A stretch of 64,000 bases of DNA from assembly GCA_036346225.1 (NCBI GenBank), contig JARFIW010000108.1, positions 3,782,001 to 3,846,000 of the forward strand, written 5' to 3'. Source of the stretch: Platerodrilus igneus (lineage: Eukaryota > Arthropoda > Insecta > Coleoptera > Lycidae). This document shows positions 40,315 to 51,763 of the stretch, in pieces. The notes beneath the pieces were generated by a model. The model did not search any database. It was not told the origin of the DNA and saw only the letters and a list, made by a program, of their open reading frames with translations. The position numbers and the translations under genes were made by a program. Numbering within the stretch: position 1 is the first letter of the stretch; each line of letters starts with the position of its first letter.

Positions 40315-41487
40315 ATGATGGCATTCTCTGGGATAAAAGATTCCGGAGTTAAAATAGTCCCCCATTCGGATCTCCGGGAGGGGACTACTTCGAAGGATGC
40401 GATTAGAAAGTTAAAAATAAGAGTCGGGAACATTCTGCGAGTCGGAGCGTGGAATGTTAGAAGTATGAAGCAAGTGGGTAAGCTAGAGAACCTAAAAATC
40501 GAAATGAATAGGTTATCACTAGACATAGTAGGGATCAGCGAAGTTCGGTGGCCTGAGGCGGGGGATTTTTGGAGTGGAGACTTCAGGGTAATTCATACAG
40601 CAGCAGAGGAAGGAAATTTGGGTGTGGGGATAGTTATGCGGAAAAAGATAGGATACTGTGTAGAAAATTACTTACAAAAGAATAAAAGAGTACTCATGGT
40701 TAGATTAGAATCTAAACCGGTAAACACAGTAATAATTCAAGTATACATGCCCACCTCTAGCTACAGTAACGAAGAGGTAGAAGCGATCTACAAAGATATC
40801 GAAGACATATTAAGACACGTAAAAGGACATGAAAATTTAATAATTATGGGGGATTTTAATGCAGTGGTAGGTGAGGGTAGGGAAGGAGCGGTAGTAGGTT
40901 TATTTGGTTTAAGCACGAGAAACGACAGGAGAAATAGGCTGGTAGAATTTTGCGACAAGAACAATTTAATCATCACAAACACATTATTTCAACATCATGC
41001 TAGAAGGCGATATACGTGGAAGATGCCAGGAGATATAGGAAGATATCAAATAGATTACATTCTTGTTAGACAACGGTTTAGGAATCAAGTAAAAGACTGT
41101 AGAAGCTACCCAGAAGCAGATATAGATACTGACCACAACATCGTAATTATGAAGGCCGCACTTAAATTTAAAAATCTGAAAAAAAGGAACGGAAAAAGGC
41201 ACTTGGACTTAGAGAAACTAAAAGATAAAGATATTCAAGAAAGATTCGAAAAAAAGTCAAATGAATTGCTGAATGATATCGGGAAAATATCTGATACTAA
41301 GGAAGTAGAAACAGAATGGAATAACATTAAATCCAGCCTAGACATGGCGGCCAGAGATATTCTGGGGTATACACAAAAAGAAAATAAGAAACCATGGATA
41401 ACAAAGGATATCCTGAATTTAATAGAAGAAAGACGAAAATACAAAAATAAATCAGACGAAACAGGAAACAGAGATACAAAACCATAA
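40315..41487 (+). CDS. RTE endonuclease domain reading frame (390 aa), copy 1
   Basis: Open from ATG 40,315. APE-type endonuclease motifs: GAWNVRS (residues 44-50), ISEVRWPEAG with the metal-binding Glu, MGDFN (178-182), 'QIDYILVRQRF' and DTDHN (271-275, catalytic Asp-His). The domain nicks the target and starts target-primed reverse transcription. The frame should run on into the RT, but a one-base loss near 41,466 ends it early; copy 2 keeps that base yet has a stop a few codons later. Start choice: the first ATG after the structured leader; a second ATG follows directly (MM). Confidence 0.8.
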   Translation: MMAFSGIKDSGVKIVPHSDLREGTTSKDAIRKLKIRVGNILRVGAWNVRSMKQVGKLENLKIEMNRLSLDIVGISEVRWPEAGDFWSGDFRVIHTAAEEGNLGVGIVMRKKIGYCVENYLQKNKRVLMVRLESKPVNTVIIQVYMPTSSYSNEEVEAIYKDIEDILRHVKGHENLIIMGDFNAVVGEGREGAVVGLFGLSTRNDRRNRLVEFCDKNNLIITNTLFQHHARRRYTWKMPGDIGRYQIDYILVRQRFRNQVKDCRSYPEADIDTDHNIVIMKAALKFKNLKKRNGKRHLDLEKLKDKDIQERFEKKSNELLNDIGKISDTKEVETEWNNIKSSLDMAARDILGYTQKENKKPWITKDILNLIEERRKYKNKSDETGNRDTKP

Positions 41488-41564
41488 AATGGGAAATTAT
41501 TCGAAAATGCAGGAAAGCTAAAGAACAATGGATTGATGAAAAGTGCAAAGAGGTACAAACAAAG

Positions 41565-43309
41565 ATGGAAATAGGAAAGACAGACGAAGCATACAAATTA
41601 ATTAGAATGAATTTTAGGGATATAAAACCGTATAGCAAAAATATAAGGGACGCACAAGGAAACGTCATCATACAAAACGTAGAGAAAGTGGGTAGATGGC
41701 AAGAATATATAGGGAATTTATATGCAGTAGAGGAACTAACTGCATTAGAACAGGAATCAGACATTGAAAATGATGACTTGGGATATCCTATACTTAGAGA
41801 CGAGTTTGAATTAGCATTAAAGAGTTTGAATTAGCATTAAAGAGTCTGAAAAATGGTAAGGCGCCGGGTACAGATAAGGTGCAAGCAGAAACTCTAAAAG
41901 CAGCTGGACAAGCGGTAACAGAACGTCTCTTCCAACTTGTAAGCTATATGTGTGAGACAGGCGAGATACCCAAAGATTTCAAACGTAGCATCATAGTAAC
42001 TATACCAAAAAAGAAAGGCGCGGATAGATGTGAAAATTTTCGAACAATAAGTTTGACAGCACACGTGTCAAAAATATTAACTAGAATTGTGCAAAGACGA
42101 ATGGAAAAACGGGCAGAAGAAATACTAGGAGAACACCAATTTGGATTTAGGCGAAACAGGGGAACACGGGAGGCTATTTTAGCTCTGAGAGTGATAATGG
42201 AGAAAACAATAGAAAAAGGGGAAAGCGTGTATATAGGGTTTGTAGATCTGGAAAAAACATTCGACGAAGTAAAATGGAAAAAAATGTTTGATATACTCAA
42301 AAAGATTGGAATGAGTTATAGGGATAGACGAATAGTACATAGCTTATACAAAGAGCAAACAGCAGTAATAGAATTAGAGCAGGAACATAGAGAAGTAAAC
42401 ATTAGGAAAGGAGTGAGACAGGGATGTGCCCTATCCGCATTGATTTTTAACTTGTACATAGAAGAGGCAATGAATACTGTCAAATGCAGGAAGACATTTG
42501 GAATTACTATGCAGGGACAAAAAATTGATATGCTTAGATTTGCAGATGATATAGCGGTATTAGCGTCTAGCAAGGAAGAGTTAGAAGCTGCTCTTAATGA
42601 AATGGAAACGGTTCTAACAGAGAGATACGGTATTAAAATTAACAAAACTAAAACTAAAGTTTTAGTATGCAAAGGTGGGGAAAATAAATCAAAAACAAGA
42701 ATACAAGTATGTAACACGAACTTACAAGAGGTTAAGGATTTCTGCTACCTAGGAAGCCAAATAACGCAAGATGGGAAAAGCACAAAAGATATAAAACAAA
42801 GATTAGCACAAGGTGGTGCTACATTTAACAAGAAAAAGCAACTACTGTGCTCAAAGACCACAAACATAGAAACAAGGAAAAGATTGCTTAAAACATATGT
42901 GTGGAGCACAGCACTGTACGGCTGTGAAGCCTGGACAGTAGGAGAAGCGGACAAGAAAAAGGTAGAAGCCTTTGAAATGTGGTGCTACAGACGTATGATG
43001 AAGATATCATGGACAGACAAAGTTAAGAACGAAGAGGTACTAAAAATGGCAGGGGAAGAAAGAAATATGTGGAAAACGGTAAAAAATAGGAGAGATAGGA
43101 TGATAGGCCACATACTACGGCATGAGGGAATAGTACGGAATATATTAGAAGCAGAGATAGGAAAAAAGAGAAGAAGAGGCAGACCTAGGTTAGACTACTG
43201 CACACAGATAGTAAAAGATGTAGGCTGTAGGGGGTTTAGGGAGATGTGTAGGCTAGCCCAGGATAGAAATCAATGGAGGTACGCATCCAACCAATCCCAA
43301 GATGGATAA
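41565..43309 (+). pseudogene. RTE reverse transcriptase and C-terminal domain, copy 1, frameshifted
   Basis: Frame 41,565-41,834 covers the linker before RT. A 20-bp tandem duplication (41,802-41,821 and 41,822-41,841) shifts the frame, after which 41,879-43,309 is open for 476 codons. RT motifs there: 'FRTISLTAHVSKI', 'FGFRRNRGTREAI', 'FVDLEKTFDEV' (first Asp at residue 123), RQGCAL (180-185) and RFADD (220-224). The C-terminal part has 'ISWTDKVKNEEVL' and 'GKKRRRGRPRLDY', probably nucleic-acid binding. The RT part itself looks intact in this copy; only the join to the endonuclease is broken. Confidence 0.85.
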
Positions 43310-44366
43310 ACTAATGACGAAAAGATAACTGTGCTTAAACATGATGTTTATTATAAGTAACTACAAGAATTGGTTGGGCAATATTCTCGAATAATGTTAA
43401 GTGTGTGAAAGGATTTACTGGAAAACCATTATTTCGGCAAATGTCTAAATGTTGGGGGATCTTGGTAGCCACAGGTTGCTTAACCTCCTTAACTGAATCC
43501 CGATAAAATAAGGCATAAAATAAGAAAACAATAGAAGGGGAACGAGCTGAATACACATGCTGTGTAAGAATTTCAGGGAACGATGTAGGCTAGCTCAGAA
43601 TATAAATAAGTGCAGGCACGTGTCCAACCAGTTTTGAGACGGAAAACCTAATGACGAAAAAATAAGCGCAGATAAATCTGATGATTAGTATAAACAACTA
43701 GTTGTTGGTTGCGAAATATCTCCAACTAATGTTGGCTGTGCGAAAAGATAAATTGGAAAATATATTAAATCGTTAAATGGTTAAGTGTTGGGGGAACTTG
43801 GCAGCCACAGGTTGCTTACCTCCCTTCACAACCACTAAAGGTCGGAAAAATAGGGCGTATAACTGTAAAACAATAGAAGGTGATCGAACTGCATCTAACA
43901 AGAAAGAACAGCGCCTATGAGGAAAGGCAACAAACATAGAACAAGAAGAAAATTGTTGAAAGCATAGGTGTGGAGCAAACCACAATATGCCTATGAAATA
44001 CGGGCAGTCTGAAACGCAGACAGACAAACGGTAGCAGCCTTTTGAAATGCTGTGCTTCAGATGTATGAGGACGATAGCATGGACACACAAAGATAATAAC
44101 AAATAAGTTATAGAAATAGTAGGGGAACAAGGATATCTGGGGAAAAAGAAAAATAGAAGGGCGGAAAACGTTCTAAGACATTTTGGAGAATAGTATGGGA
44201 TATATTACAAGCAGAGATAGGAAAAAAGAGGTAGATGTAGACCTAGATGAGATAGTTATAGATGCAAACTGTGCAAATTTCAGGGAAATCTGTAGGTTAG
44301 TTCAGAATAAGAAACAATGATGGTACGCGTCTAACCAGTTCTAGGACTGAAGACCTAATGATGATG
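43310..44366 (+). pseudogene. Fossil 3' tail of RTE copy 1 (older RTE 3' ends)
   Basis: After the stop the element contains two more degenerate 3' ends. 43,566-43,650 repeats the last codons and first 3' bases ('tttcagggaacgatgtaggc', 'ccaaccagttttgag'). 43,950-44,340 is a degraded copy of about 400 bp of the C-terminal coding region ('gtgtggagcaaa', 'agcagagataggaaaaaaga', 'tgtaggttagttcagaata'). Both are also in copy 2, so they were part of the parent element. Confidence 0.8.
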
Positions 44367-44375
44367 AGTGTGAAC

Positions 44376-47099
44376 GACTGCCTGATCTTTCGCATATTGG
44401 GACACATTCAATATTCAAATATGCAAAAAAAACAGTCAAATATTCACACTTAAAATACGTAATAATAAATATCTGTTATTTTTTCATAAAGAGAATGTGA
44501 TCGCTGAACCACTTCTAATATTTGTCTCGATTTATCAAAAAATAGGAAATTGTTACAAAATCTGCAAACAGGTATCAGAGGTCTAAATATGTCGAGAATT
44601 ATAAGCTAAATTCGTTAATCAATTTACTGCGTAGGGACTATTTACTACAAAACCTTGCGTTTCAATTAAAACGTTATCGACCAAAAAATTATTAAACGAA
44701 ACTTTTTCCATTATAAAGTTTACGCATAATAACCTTTGCTTTATTATAAGTAGCATAACGCCAACGTTACGTAAAAACCTTTATAACTTCAGGCTTTGAC
44801 TTGTGAAAGCGGCAGCACCTGTTTGTTCCAGAGCTTAATACGAAAAACTTGTAAGTATAAAATTTCTTTACCAATTTATAGAAGCTTACACCGAGAAAAA
44901 GCTCCGGGTGTTTATTATGGTACAATCAAAAAGTTATTCGAACTAAACCTCAAGTATCAAAGACGCGTTAAAGATAGACAATCGATTGGAAAAATAAAAG
45001 GCATGCGTGGGAAATATAAATTTCAGTATCATATGAATTTTCGTCACGTAGCGCAAACGTCCAATATTTGTAGAACACGTTCCTTAATCTTCCTCAGTAT
45101 TAAATAAGGAATTCAGAGAACACGAGCTAAAAAAATTAAGAATAACAATTGGGTTGGTTCTGTAGAAGAATGATCGTAGACCGTTTTCACTATGCATCAT
45201 GCATAAATACAGGGTTACCAAGCGGTCTAAAACAGAAAGAGGTTAAGTAACTCATCTAACAGTCAGGTGCGTGATGTGGCGTCTAATATCAACATTTTCT
45301 TAAAAATTTGACTTTACCAAGGGCCCATAAAGTATTTCAATTTTTTCGTTTAAGGCATAGAGTATATACGATGTCCCAACACCCTACAACGACTAAAAGG
45401 AATGCAACAGTAACGGATCTAAGGTCATACGCATATCAATGACCTTGGACCGATGACGTTGCCACTAAGTGCTGTTTTCAAGACGAATAGCTGACATCGC
45501 TCTTGTTTGTGACACTGTAATTCTGCTGATATTCATCAAGGTTTGTTTCTTTAGCAAGATACGATCAGAAAAACGCTTCGCATATCTGAAACTCGTTAGC
45601 TCTTAAAGGCGGGTCTTGAAATTGTGCGAATGGCTACCAAACAACCCAAATCAACAACAGAATGAGAAAAACTTGGTTGTAAAGCCAAACGAAATCGGGA
45701 AACTCCAACCCCACAAAATCTCGAATAAGCTCACGTCTACAGGGACCTTATTGCGCCTTCCTGGTCTCACCAAATTTTATTTCAATATTTAGATTTGGGG
45801 GATTTTTAAATCCAGCATGGAAAAGCTTTATTTCCATCATTATTGTAAGTTTCTACGTGTAAGTTTCACGTATATAGCTAAAGGAATGTAGATGTGGTTA
45901 ACGCAGTGGCCGTGAGAAACGTTGAATGGTGGGGTTACTACAGCTCGCAGGAGCGATGTATGTTAAAGCAGAGGACTTTATTATTGGCGATCAAAGACAA
46001 CGGACGAGTGTGCGGTTAGTTCGGCGAAGTAATGCCATCTTATCTCCGTATCTTCCCTATTACCTAAAACAAACTAAGTTGTGCTCCGCTACAGCGTAGG
46101 TACTTCACTTCGCTGAGCAAAATTGGAAAACACTGAAAAAAAACCTCCGGAGACGAACCTCACTCGAAAAGCAGGATGAACTAAGTTGTGCTCCGCCACA
46201 GCGTAGGTACTTCACTTCGTTGAGTAAAATTGGAAAACACTGAAAAGAAACTCCCGCAGACGAAAATGACTCGAAAAGCAGGATGCGGTCTTGATTTCCA
46301 GTGAAAACCAGGTAATCCACTGGCTTGTGGACTATACTCGTGACGGTAACCCATGCAGCCAAATTCGAGTACGTACCAATTACGACCAGGGCTAGACATG
46401 GTTTGCGACGCGAGGAAAATTAAATATACCTAAATTTACATTTTTATAACAACATTCTCTATTATATCCAGTCAAACAGTTAATCTTGAGAAATATATAC
46501 TCTCATCAAGCTAGATTACGATTCAATTTAAGTTACGTTACAGTGATTATGTAAAGTACAAGTGCTGCGTAACCAAACCTCAAACTGTTAAATAGTATTC
46601 TACTACAAACTGTCAAATAAACCGACTACAACCAGAACGAAGAGCTAATTAACAAAAACTGACGATAAGACCATGGAACGGAACGCCACGGCAGGCATTT
46701 ACTTTCCCGAGATCTAGATTGGTGTAACAGTTCCAGTTGTTATCTAGGTGACAGGTTTAGGACCGGATTGTACTGATACGCTACAATACGACAATTACTA
46801 AACACGAGAGTTAATAACCACCACAACGTAGAGATTTGAAGTATATTAAAAATATCATAGAGTGAAGTACGATGAAGCACATGTTTTATTTTAAACGTAG
46901 CAAGTTAAACAAAATAATCCTTATCGAGTCGTTAGACACATAAATCAAAAACCTATAAAAACTGATATTCAATTAAATTAAATTGGCAGTAAATCATTTG
47001 CAGGTGTTAGAGCGATAACAAACAACTCTTAATTATATGATTTAGTTAATTGCAGGTGTTAGAGCACTAACATACGCCTCATAATTACAAAATTTTATT
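44376..47099. repeat. Unit Q resumed: copy of 32,430-34,884
   Basis: Collinear with unit P at high identity; includes an extra 60-bp duplication at 46,140-46,245 ('ttgtgctccgc' twice) and about 150 bp (46,830-47,040) lacking in P but present in R (53,640-53,860). A 103-codon frame (44,796-45,107) exists only because of single-base differences from P and R, so it is not counted as a gene. Confidence 0.75.
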
Positions 47100-47945
47100 G
47101 TTTATTATATTTATTTATTATTTATTATTCATTATTCATTATTCATTATTCATTATTCATTATTCATTATTCATTATTCATTATTCATTATTGATTATTC
47201 ATTATTGATTATTCATTATTCATTATTCATTATTCATTATTCATTATTCATTATTCATTGTTCATTGTTCATTGTTCATTGTTCATTATTCATTATTCAT
47301 TATTCATTATTCCTTATTCATTATTCATTATTCATTAGTCATTATTCATTATTCATTATTTACTGATTATCGTTTATCTTTTATAGTTTATCGTCTTTCG
47401 TCTATCGTGTATTCTACCGTCTATCGCCTATCGTCTTTGGTCAATCGTCTTTCGTCTATCGTCTACCGTCTACCGTTTATTATCTATTGTTTACCGTCTA
47501 TCGTTTATCGTCTGTCGTCTGTCGTCTGTCGTCTGTCGTCTGTCGTCTGTCGTCTGTCGTCTGTCGTCTGTCGTCTGTCGTCTGTCGTCTGTCGTCTGTC
47601 GTCTGTCGTCTGTCGTCTGTCGTCTATCGTCTATCGTCTATCGTCTATCGTCTATCGTCTATCGTTTATCGTTTATCGTTTATCGTTTATCGTTTATCGT
47701 TTATCGTTTATCGTTTATCGTTTATCGTTTATCGTTTATCGTTTATCGTTTATCGTTTATCGTTTATCGTTTATCGTTTATCGTTTATCATTTATCATTT
47801 ATCATTTATCATTTATCATTTATCATTTATCATTTATCATTTATCATTTATCATTTATCATTTATCATTTATCATTTATCATTTATCATTTATCATTTAT
47901 CATTTATTATTTATTATTTATTTATTATTTTTTATATTATTTATT
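47100..47945. repeat. Heptanucleotide array in unit Q with stepwise blocks
   Basis: About 845 bp of 7-base repeats. ATTCATT-type units (47,126-47,360, with a short GTTCATT block), an irregular zone (47,360-47,508), then pure blocks counted directly: 16 x CGTCTGT (47,509-47,620), 6 x CGTCTAT (47,621-47,662), 18 x CGTTTAT (47,663-47,788), 17 x CATTTAT (47,789-47,907), then TATTTAT. Each block differs from the one before by one base. Long open frames are a by-product. Confidence 0.96.
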
Positions 47946-48104
47946 ATTTTTAAATAAAGAAAACTCAGAAAAATTTCAATTTGATTAGGTATCGAAGCAA
48001 TCTATCATTTTGAATAACTTTCAGGTTGTAGCGTGGGGCACGTGTTCATAGTTTGACGAGATCGTGATTTTCTCGTGATTAGAACAAAATCTGATTGGAA
48101 CAGA

Positions 48105-48842
48105 TACAAAAAATTATTAAACGAAACTTTTTCCATTATAAAGATTACGCATAATAACCTTTGCTTTATTATAAGTAGCATAACGCCAACGTTACGTAAA
48201 AACCTTTATAACTTCAGGCTTTGACTTGTGAAAGCGGCAGCAACTGTTTGTTCCAGGGCTTAATACGGAAAACTTGTAAGTATAAAATTTCTTTACCAAT
48301 TTATAGAAGCTTACACCGAGAAAAACTCCGGGTGTTTATTATGGTATAATCAAAAAGTTATTCGAACTAAACTTCAAGTATCAAAGCCGCGTTAAAGATA
48401 GAAAATCGATTGGAAAAATAAAAGGCATGCGTGGGAAATATAATTTTCAGTATCATAGGAATTTTCGTCACGTAACACAAACGTCCAATATTTGTAGAAC
48501 ACTATTCCTTAATCTTCCTGAATTTTAAATAAGGAATTTAGAGAACGCGAGTGGAAAATAAAGAATAACAATTGGGTTGGTTGTGTAGAAGATTGATCGT
48601 AGGCCGTTTCCGCTAGCAAAAACCGCAAAATAGCTTCTGCATACAGGATTACCAAGAGGTTTAAAATAGAAAGGGATTAAGTAACTCATTCAATAGTCAG
48701 GTTCGTGATTTGGCGCCTAATATCAACATTTTCTTAAAAATTTGACTTTACCGAAGGGCCACAAAGTATTTCAATTTTTTTCGTTAAGGCATAGAGTATG
48801 TACGATGACCTAACACCTTACAACGAGTAAAGGAAATGCGAC
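48105..48842. repeat. Tandem unit R, first piece
   Basis: Begins directly after unit Q and matches P from 32,755 to about 33,480. Further pieces of R are at 50,755-50,804, 52,500-54,023 and 59,296-59,430; the gaps are insertions listed separately. Confidence 0.75.
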
Positions 48843-49286
48843 AGTAGTTTAGTAGTTAGAGGGAAGCAGTCCTAAGGACCTCACCACAGACAGAAGCACA
48901 CGCACACACATACATGAAAACACACACACACACACACACAAACACCATTATAACACACCAAAACACGCACGCACACGCATACGCACACACATGCACACAC
49001 ACATACACTAGGACACGAACAATAATGCGAACTTCTCAGTTTCTGATTTCCGGTTATCGACGGTCGGAAGCTGAGGAAGGGAGGCAGTCCCAAGGACATT
49101 ACCACACACAGAAACACACACACGCGCGCGCGCACAGACACACACACCCGAGTATTTCCAAACGCAAATAATATAAGACTAACCAATATAACGTAAGGTA
49201 GCAAATAGTTCCGTTAGATTTCTAAGGAGTAACGGGTTTGCTGTAATTTTTAGGGAGCAGACTAATTGTAACGTTAGAATAAATAA
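48843..49286. repeat. CA/CG-rich compound microsatellite with duplicated flanks
   Basis: 48,890-49,020 and 49,100-49,150 are (CA)n/(CG)n-rich. Their left flanks repeat each other ('gggaagcagtcctaaggac' at 48,860 and 'gggaggcagtcccaaggac' at 49,079), so the block is an internal tandem duplication. Open frames on both strands here are low-complexity. Confidence 0.8.
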
Positions 49287-50733
49287 TGTAACGTTCGGTT
49301 TAATTCAACGTTTAGTATTATATAGTTCACTTTGGCAAGCATATTAAACATGCCGATTTGTGATAAAGGACAGTCAAGTAAACTGTACACTTTTTCAAAA
49401 TTGCGAGGAAGGCTAATCTTTTGTAGGTCCACTCTAACATCCGATTTTATATACCGTCATTATTATACCTATAAGATACCAATTCATAGTGGGAGTTTAT
49501 TTGGATGAAAGAAAAGTGACCTCGGATTACATTTGCCGTACGCTGTAATCAACAGATTTAGTCGGGAACCTGATGCATTAACACACACCTATGGTAAAGT
49601 TAGTGGGGAGGTTGCATTATCCCGACACCCACTCTCCTCGCTGTGTCTATAGTGACCTGATTCACCCCACAAACCCTTCAAGGTAAGCGTTGCACTGTAG
49701 TAGTTACTGAATGACCAAACTAGTTCGCACGCTGGTATTTGGATATTTTACTATAGAATGTTCTTTTGCATCTACCGTCAGTGAAGCTAAAAGTAGATAG
49801 TGTATTTCGCCCTGTACATACCCTGCTTTCACTGTAGTCAACCGTGTAAAACAGAAAGCCGCTTGTGTGCGCATTGTATATCTATTAGTCCGTAAAATTT
49901 TAAAGCTGCGATACTTTTCCAAATTGTACAATTTGTTTCGTAATGTAAGACTGTACCAGTTGTAGCGCATAGATAGTTCAAGTAGACTTACGTCTACCGT
50001 CCACATTGTTACCGGAGGTTTGCATGCACCCGGTGTAACACGCGTGATATTTCGGACCATAATCTACACTCTTTTGGTCGTCAAACCTACGAACCCGTAC
50101 TGCCGTGAGGTCCAGGTGCATTCAATCCTACCCCACCTTAGAAATAATTGTACTCACAAGTATATCTTTGGTAGCCCTGGCCAGTGCGAACTTCCAACTA
50201 GTTGTTACTTTTGGTTAGTTATCATAATTAATTTGATCGTAGCTGTGGCGTAGTCAATATACGCCGTACCTACATTTGCTTATATACACCTTTGTTCATG
50301 TTACTTACTGTGCTTAATTAATGTGTTCTTTTCAGCCATGCGTTTGTAAATAGAGTTAAGAGTATAATCCAGGTGCATTATTCTGTTGTAGTAATTTGCG
50401 TGAGTATGGTGAATCAGTACATTCTACACAGTGAGCTTTCCTTATTTTCATATTGTCTTATTATAACAAGTGCAGAGGCGTTTGCTCGACCAGTAACGAA
50501 ATCCCCGAATATATCTGACACAGTGACATTACTGGTGGTGCCCACCCATTTTGCCGTCATTCCCGATTTTTGGCATACTACCAACTTTACGCCCCACTAT
50601 AATTGTCATCTTAGGGCGTTTAGCAATCCCGATCTACGACTTTTATCATACCCACCCCTCGCCGGCTAAAGCTAGGCCGCGCACGGATTCCGATCCGTCC
50701 TTTGGTGTCGTAGTGCTGAATTGGCCCGTAACA
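49287..50733. mobile_element. LTR-like element, copy 2 (1.45 kb)
   Basis: Same TGTAACG...CGTAACA ends and collinear with 12,989-14,517; about 80 bp are deleted near 49,410. Flanked by ATAAATAA on both sides (49,279-49,286; 50,734-50,741), compatible with a 4-bp (ATAA) or an 8-bp duplication; copy 1 supports only 4 bp. Inserted inside unit R. Confidence 0.65.
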
Positions 50734-50804
50734 ATAAATAAAAAAAATAGTTGTTTAGAAATACAGATCTAGGGCCGATGACGTATTCTATGGCATTGCC
50801 ACTA

Positions 50805-51356
50805 AAGCGAGTTAAGGTTCGTGGCTGGGAGCGGTCCTTTTTAAAAAGATATTTCCAATTTCTTAACACATTTATTTGTTTATACAGAAATTAATATTGA
50901 ATTTTGACAAACTTGAACTGAATTATTCTAAGTCGAAATAAATTAATTAATTGTACAAAGGTGAGTAATCTAACGAACTGCAATGTTAAAGCTGAACGTT
51001 GGATTAACTGTCGTCGACTGGGGCTCCCGGGCCTTTTATAATATCCCTACCCCCTCACATGGCTGTGGGAACTTGTAGACCTGATACACTTGACTCTATT
51101 CATAATACAATGTTGCGATCTTAATTCTATTCATAATTACTTTGTTGCGAGCTTACTTTCTAGGTAATCTTGGTACGTGACTGTCTGTGACCGCCTGTGA
51201 CCTGACATCTGCAGTGTCACTTATCGTCTGTGCTACAAAGTAGCGCTTCCGTTCCCATGAACGTTAATAAACTGTATGAATTGTCCTTCATTTACATTGT
51301 TGCACATCACTTAGCGCATTTTCTAATACTTCTAATAATTTCCTAATTATTAGTTT

Positions 51357-51359
<3 letters not shown>
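50805..51359. mobile_element. Relative of the 488-bp insertion at 22.6 kb
   Basis: Begins with 'gcgagttaagg' inside unit R sequence and shares ordered blocks with 22,611-23,098 ('tttatacagaaatta', 'cccctcacat', 'tgtgggaact', 'acaatgttgc'). The right end is uncertain because a TA microsatellite starts at 51,360. Confidence 0.5.

Positions 51360-51399
<40 letters not shown>
51360..51399. repeat. (TA)n microsatellite, left of PLE
   Basis: About 40 bases of alternating TA; a second tract lies at 51,768-51,811, so the PLE fragment between them seems to have landed in one TA tract or to be bounded by TA-rich ends. Confidence 0.95.
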
Positions 51400-51403
<4 letters not shown>

Positions 51404-51763
51404 CCCAACGTACTTTTATAGTCATTTTCAAAATTTATTATGTAGTTTCGGTTCAATTCTGTACTTCCACACTTTAGTAGTGTTGGTGTTTTATCACCTG
51501 ATGGCGGTTTTATTTACTTTTGCCATAGTACAGTGATTGTTTCGAAATTATATCATTATAATAGCTTCGATTACTTCATAGGGTTCTTGGGAACAGTTCA
51601 CTCTGATGAGGCTAACAAGCCGAAACCATTGGTCAGTGGATGTTTCCTCCCCTATGAATTAATAAAGCTAATGTTTTGTTAATGGCTATATAACTACCAG
51701 CCCGATTTGTATTTGTCAATGGCTCTTATTATTTTCATAAGAGTTTGTTTACAGATACATCTT

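Larger units (their letters stand above)
40022..44366 (+). mobile_element. RTE-like non-LTR retrotransposon, copy 1
   Basis: Full-length copy: the 5' end (GAATGGACC at 40,022) is the same as in copy 2 (54,024), and the 3' end is a short (ATG)n tract typical of RTE-type LINEs. A 9-bp direct repeat AGTGTGAAC flanks it (40,005-40,013; 44,367-44,375), with eight extra bases before the 5' end. It contains an APE endonuclease frame, an RT frame and a fossil 3' tail. A clade close to RTE/BovB is inferred from the endonuclease start, the RT and the C-terminal 'RRMMKISWTDKV' and 'KKRRRGRPRLDY' blocks. Confidence 0.85.
35745..48104. repeat. Tandem segmental unit Q, enlarged by insertions
   Basis: Follows P head to tail. 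Relative to P it carries about 38,110-39,990 (with a hairpin and a mariner) and RTE copy 1 (40,022-44,366). Its P-like sequence resumes at 'gtgtgaacgactgcc' (44,367) and runs to the heptamer array and a 110-bp end piece (47,996-48,104) also found after RTE copy 2 (59,296-59,430). Confidence 0.8.

Noticed and set aside
40299..42954. Numerous minus-strand open frames opposite the RTE
   Set aside because: Antisense shadows of the A-rich RTE coding strand, repeated at the same places in copy 2.
44796..45107. 103-codon frame in unit Q
   Set aside because: Units P and R have one base fewer in the same stretch, so the frame is not conserved; probably non-coding.
47272..47988. 238- and 156-codon open frames
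   Set aside because: Same artefact in the second heptamer array.
48881..49204. Open frames of 107 and 85 codons on both strands
   Set aside because: Low-complexity CA/CG microsatellite translation.
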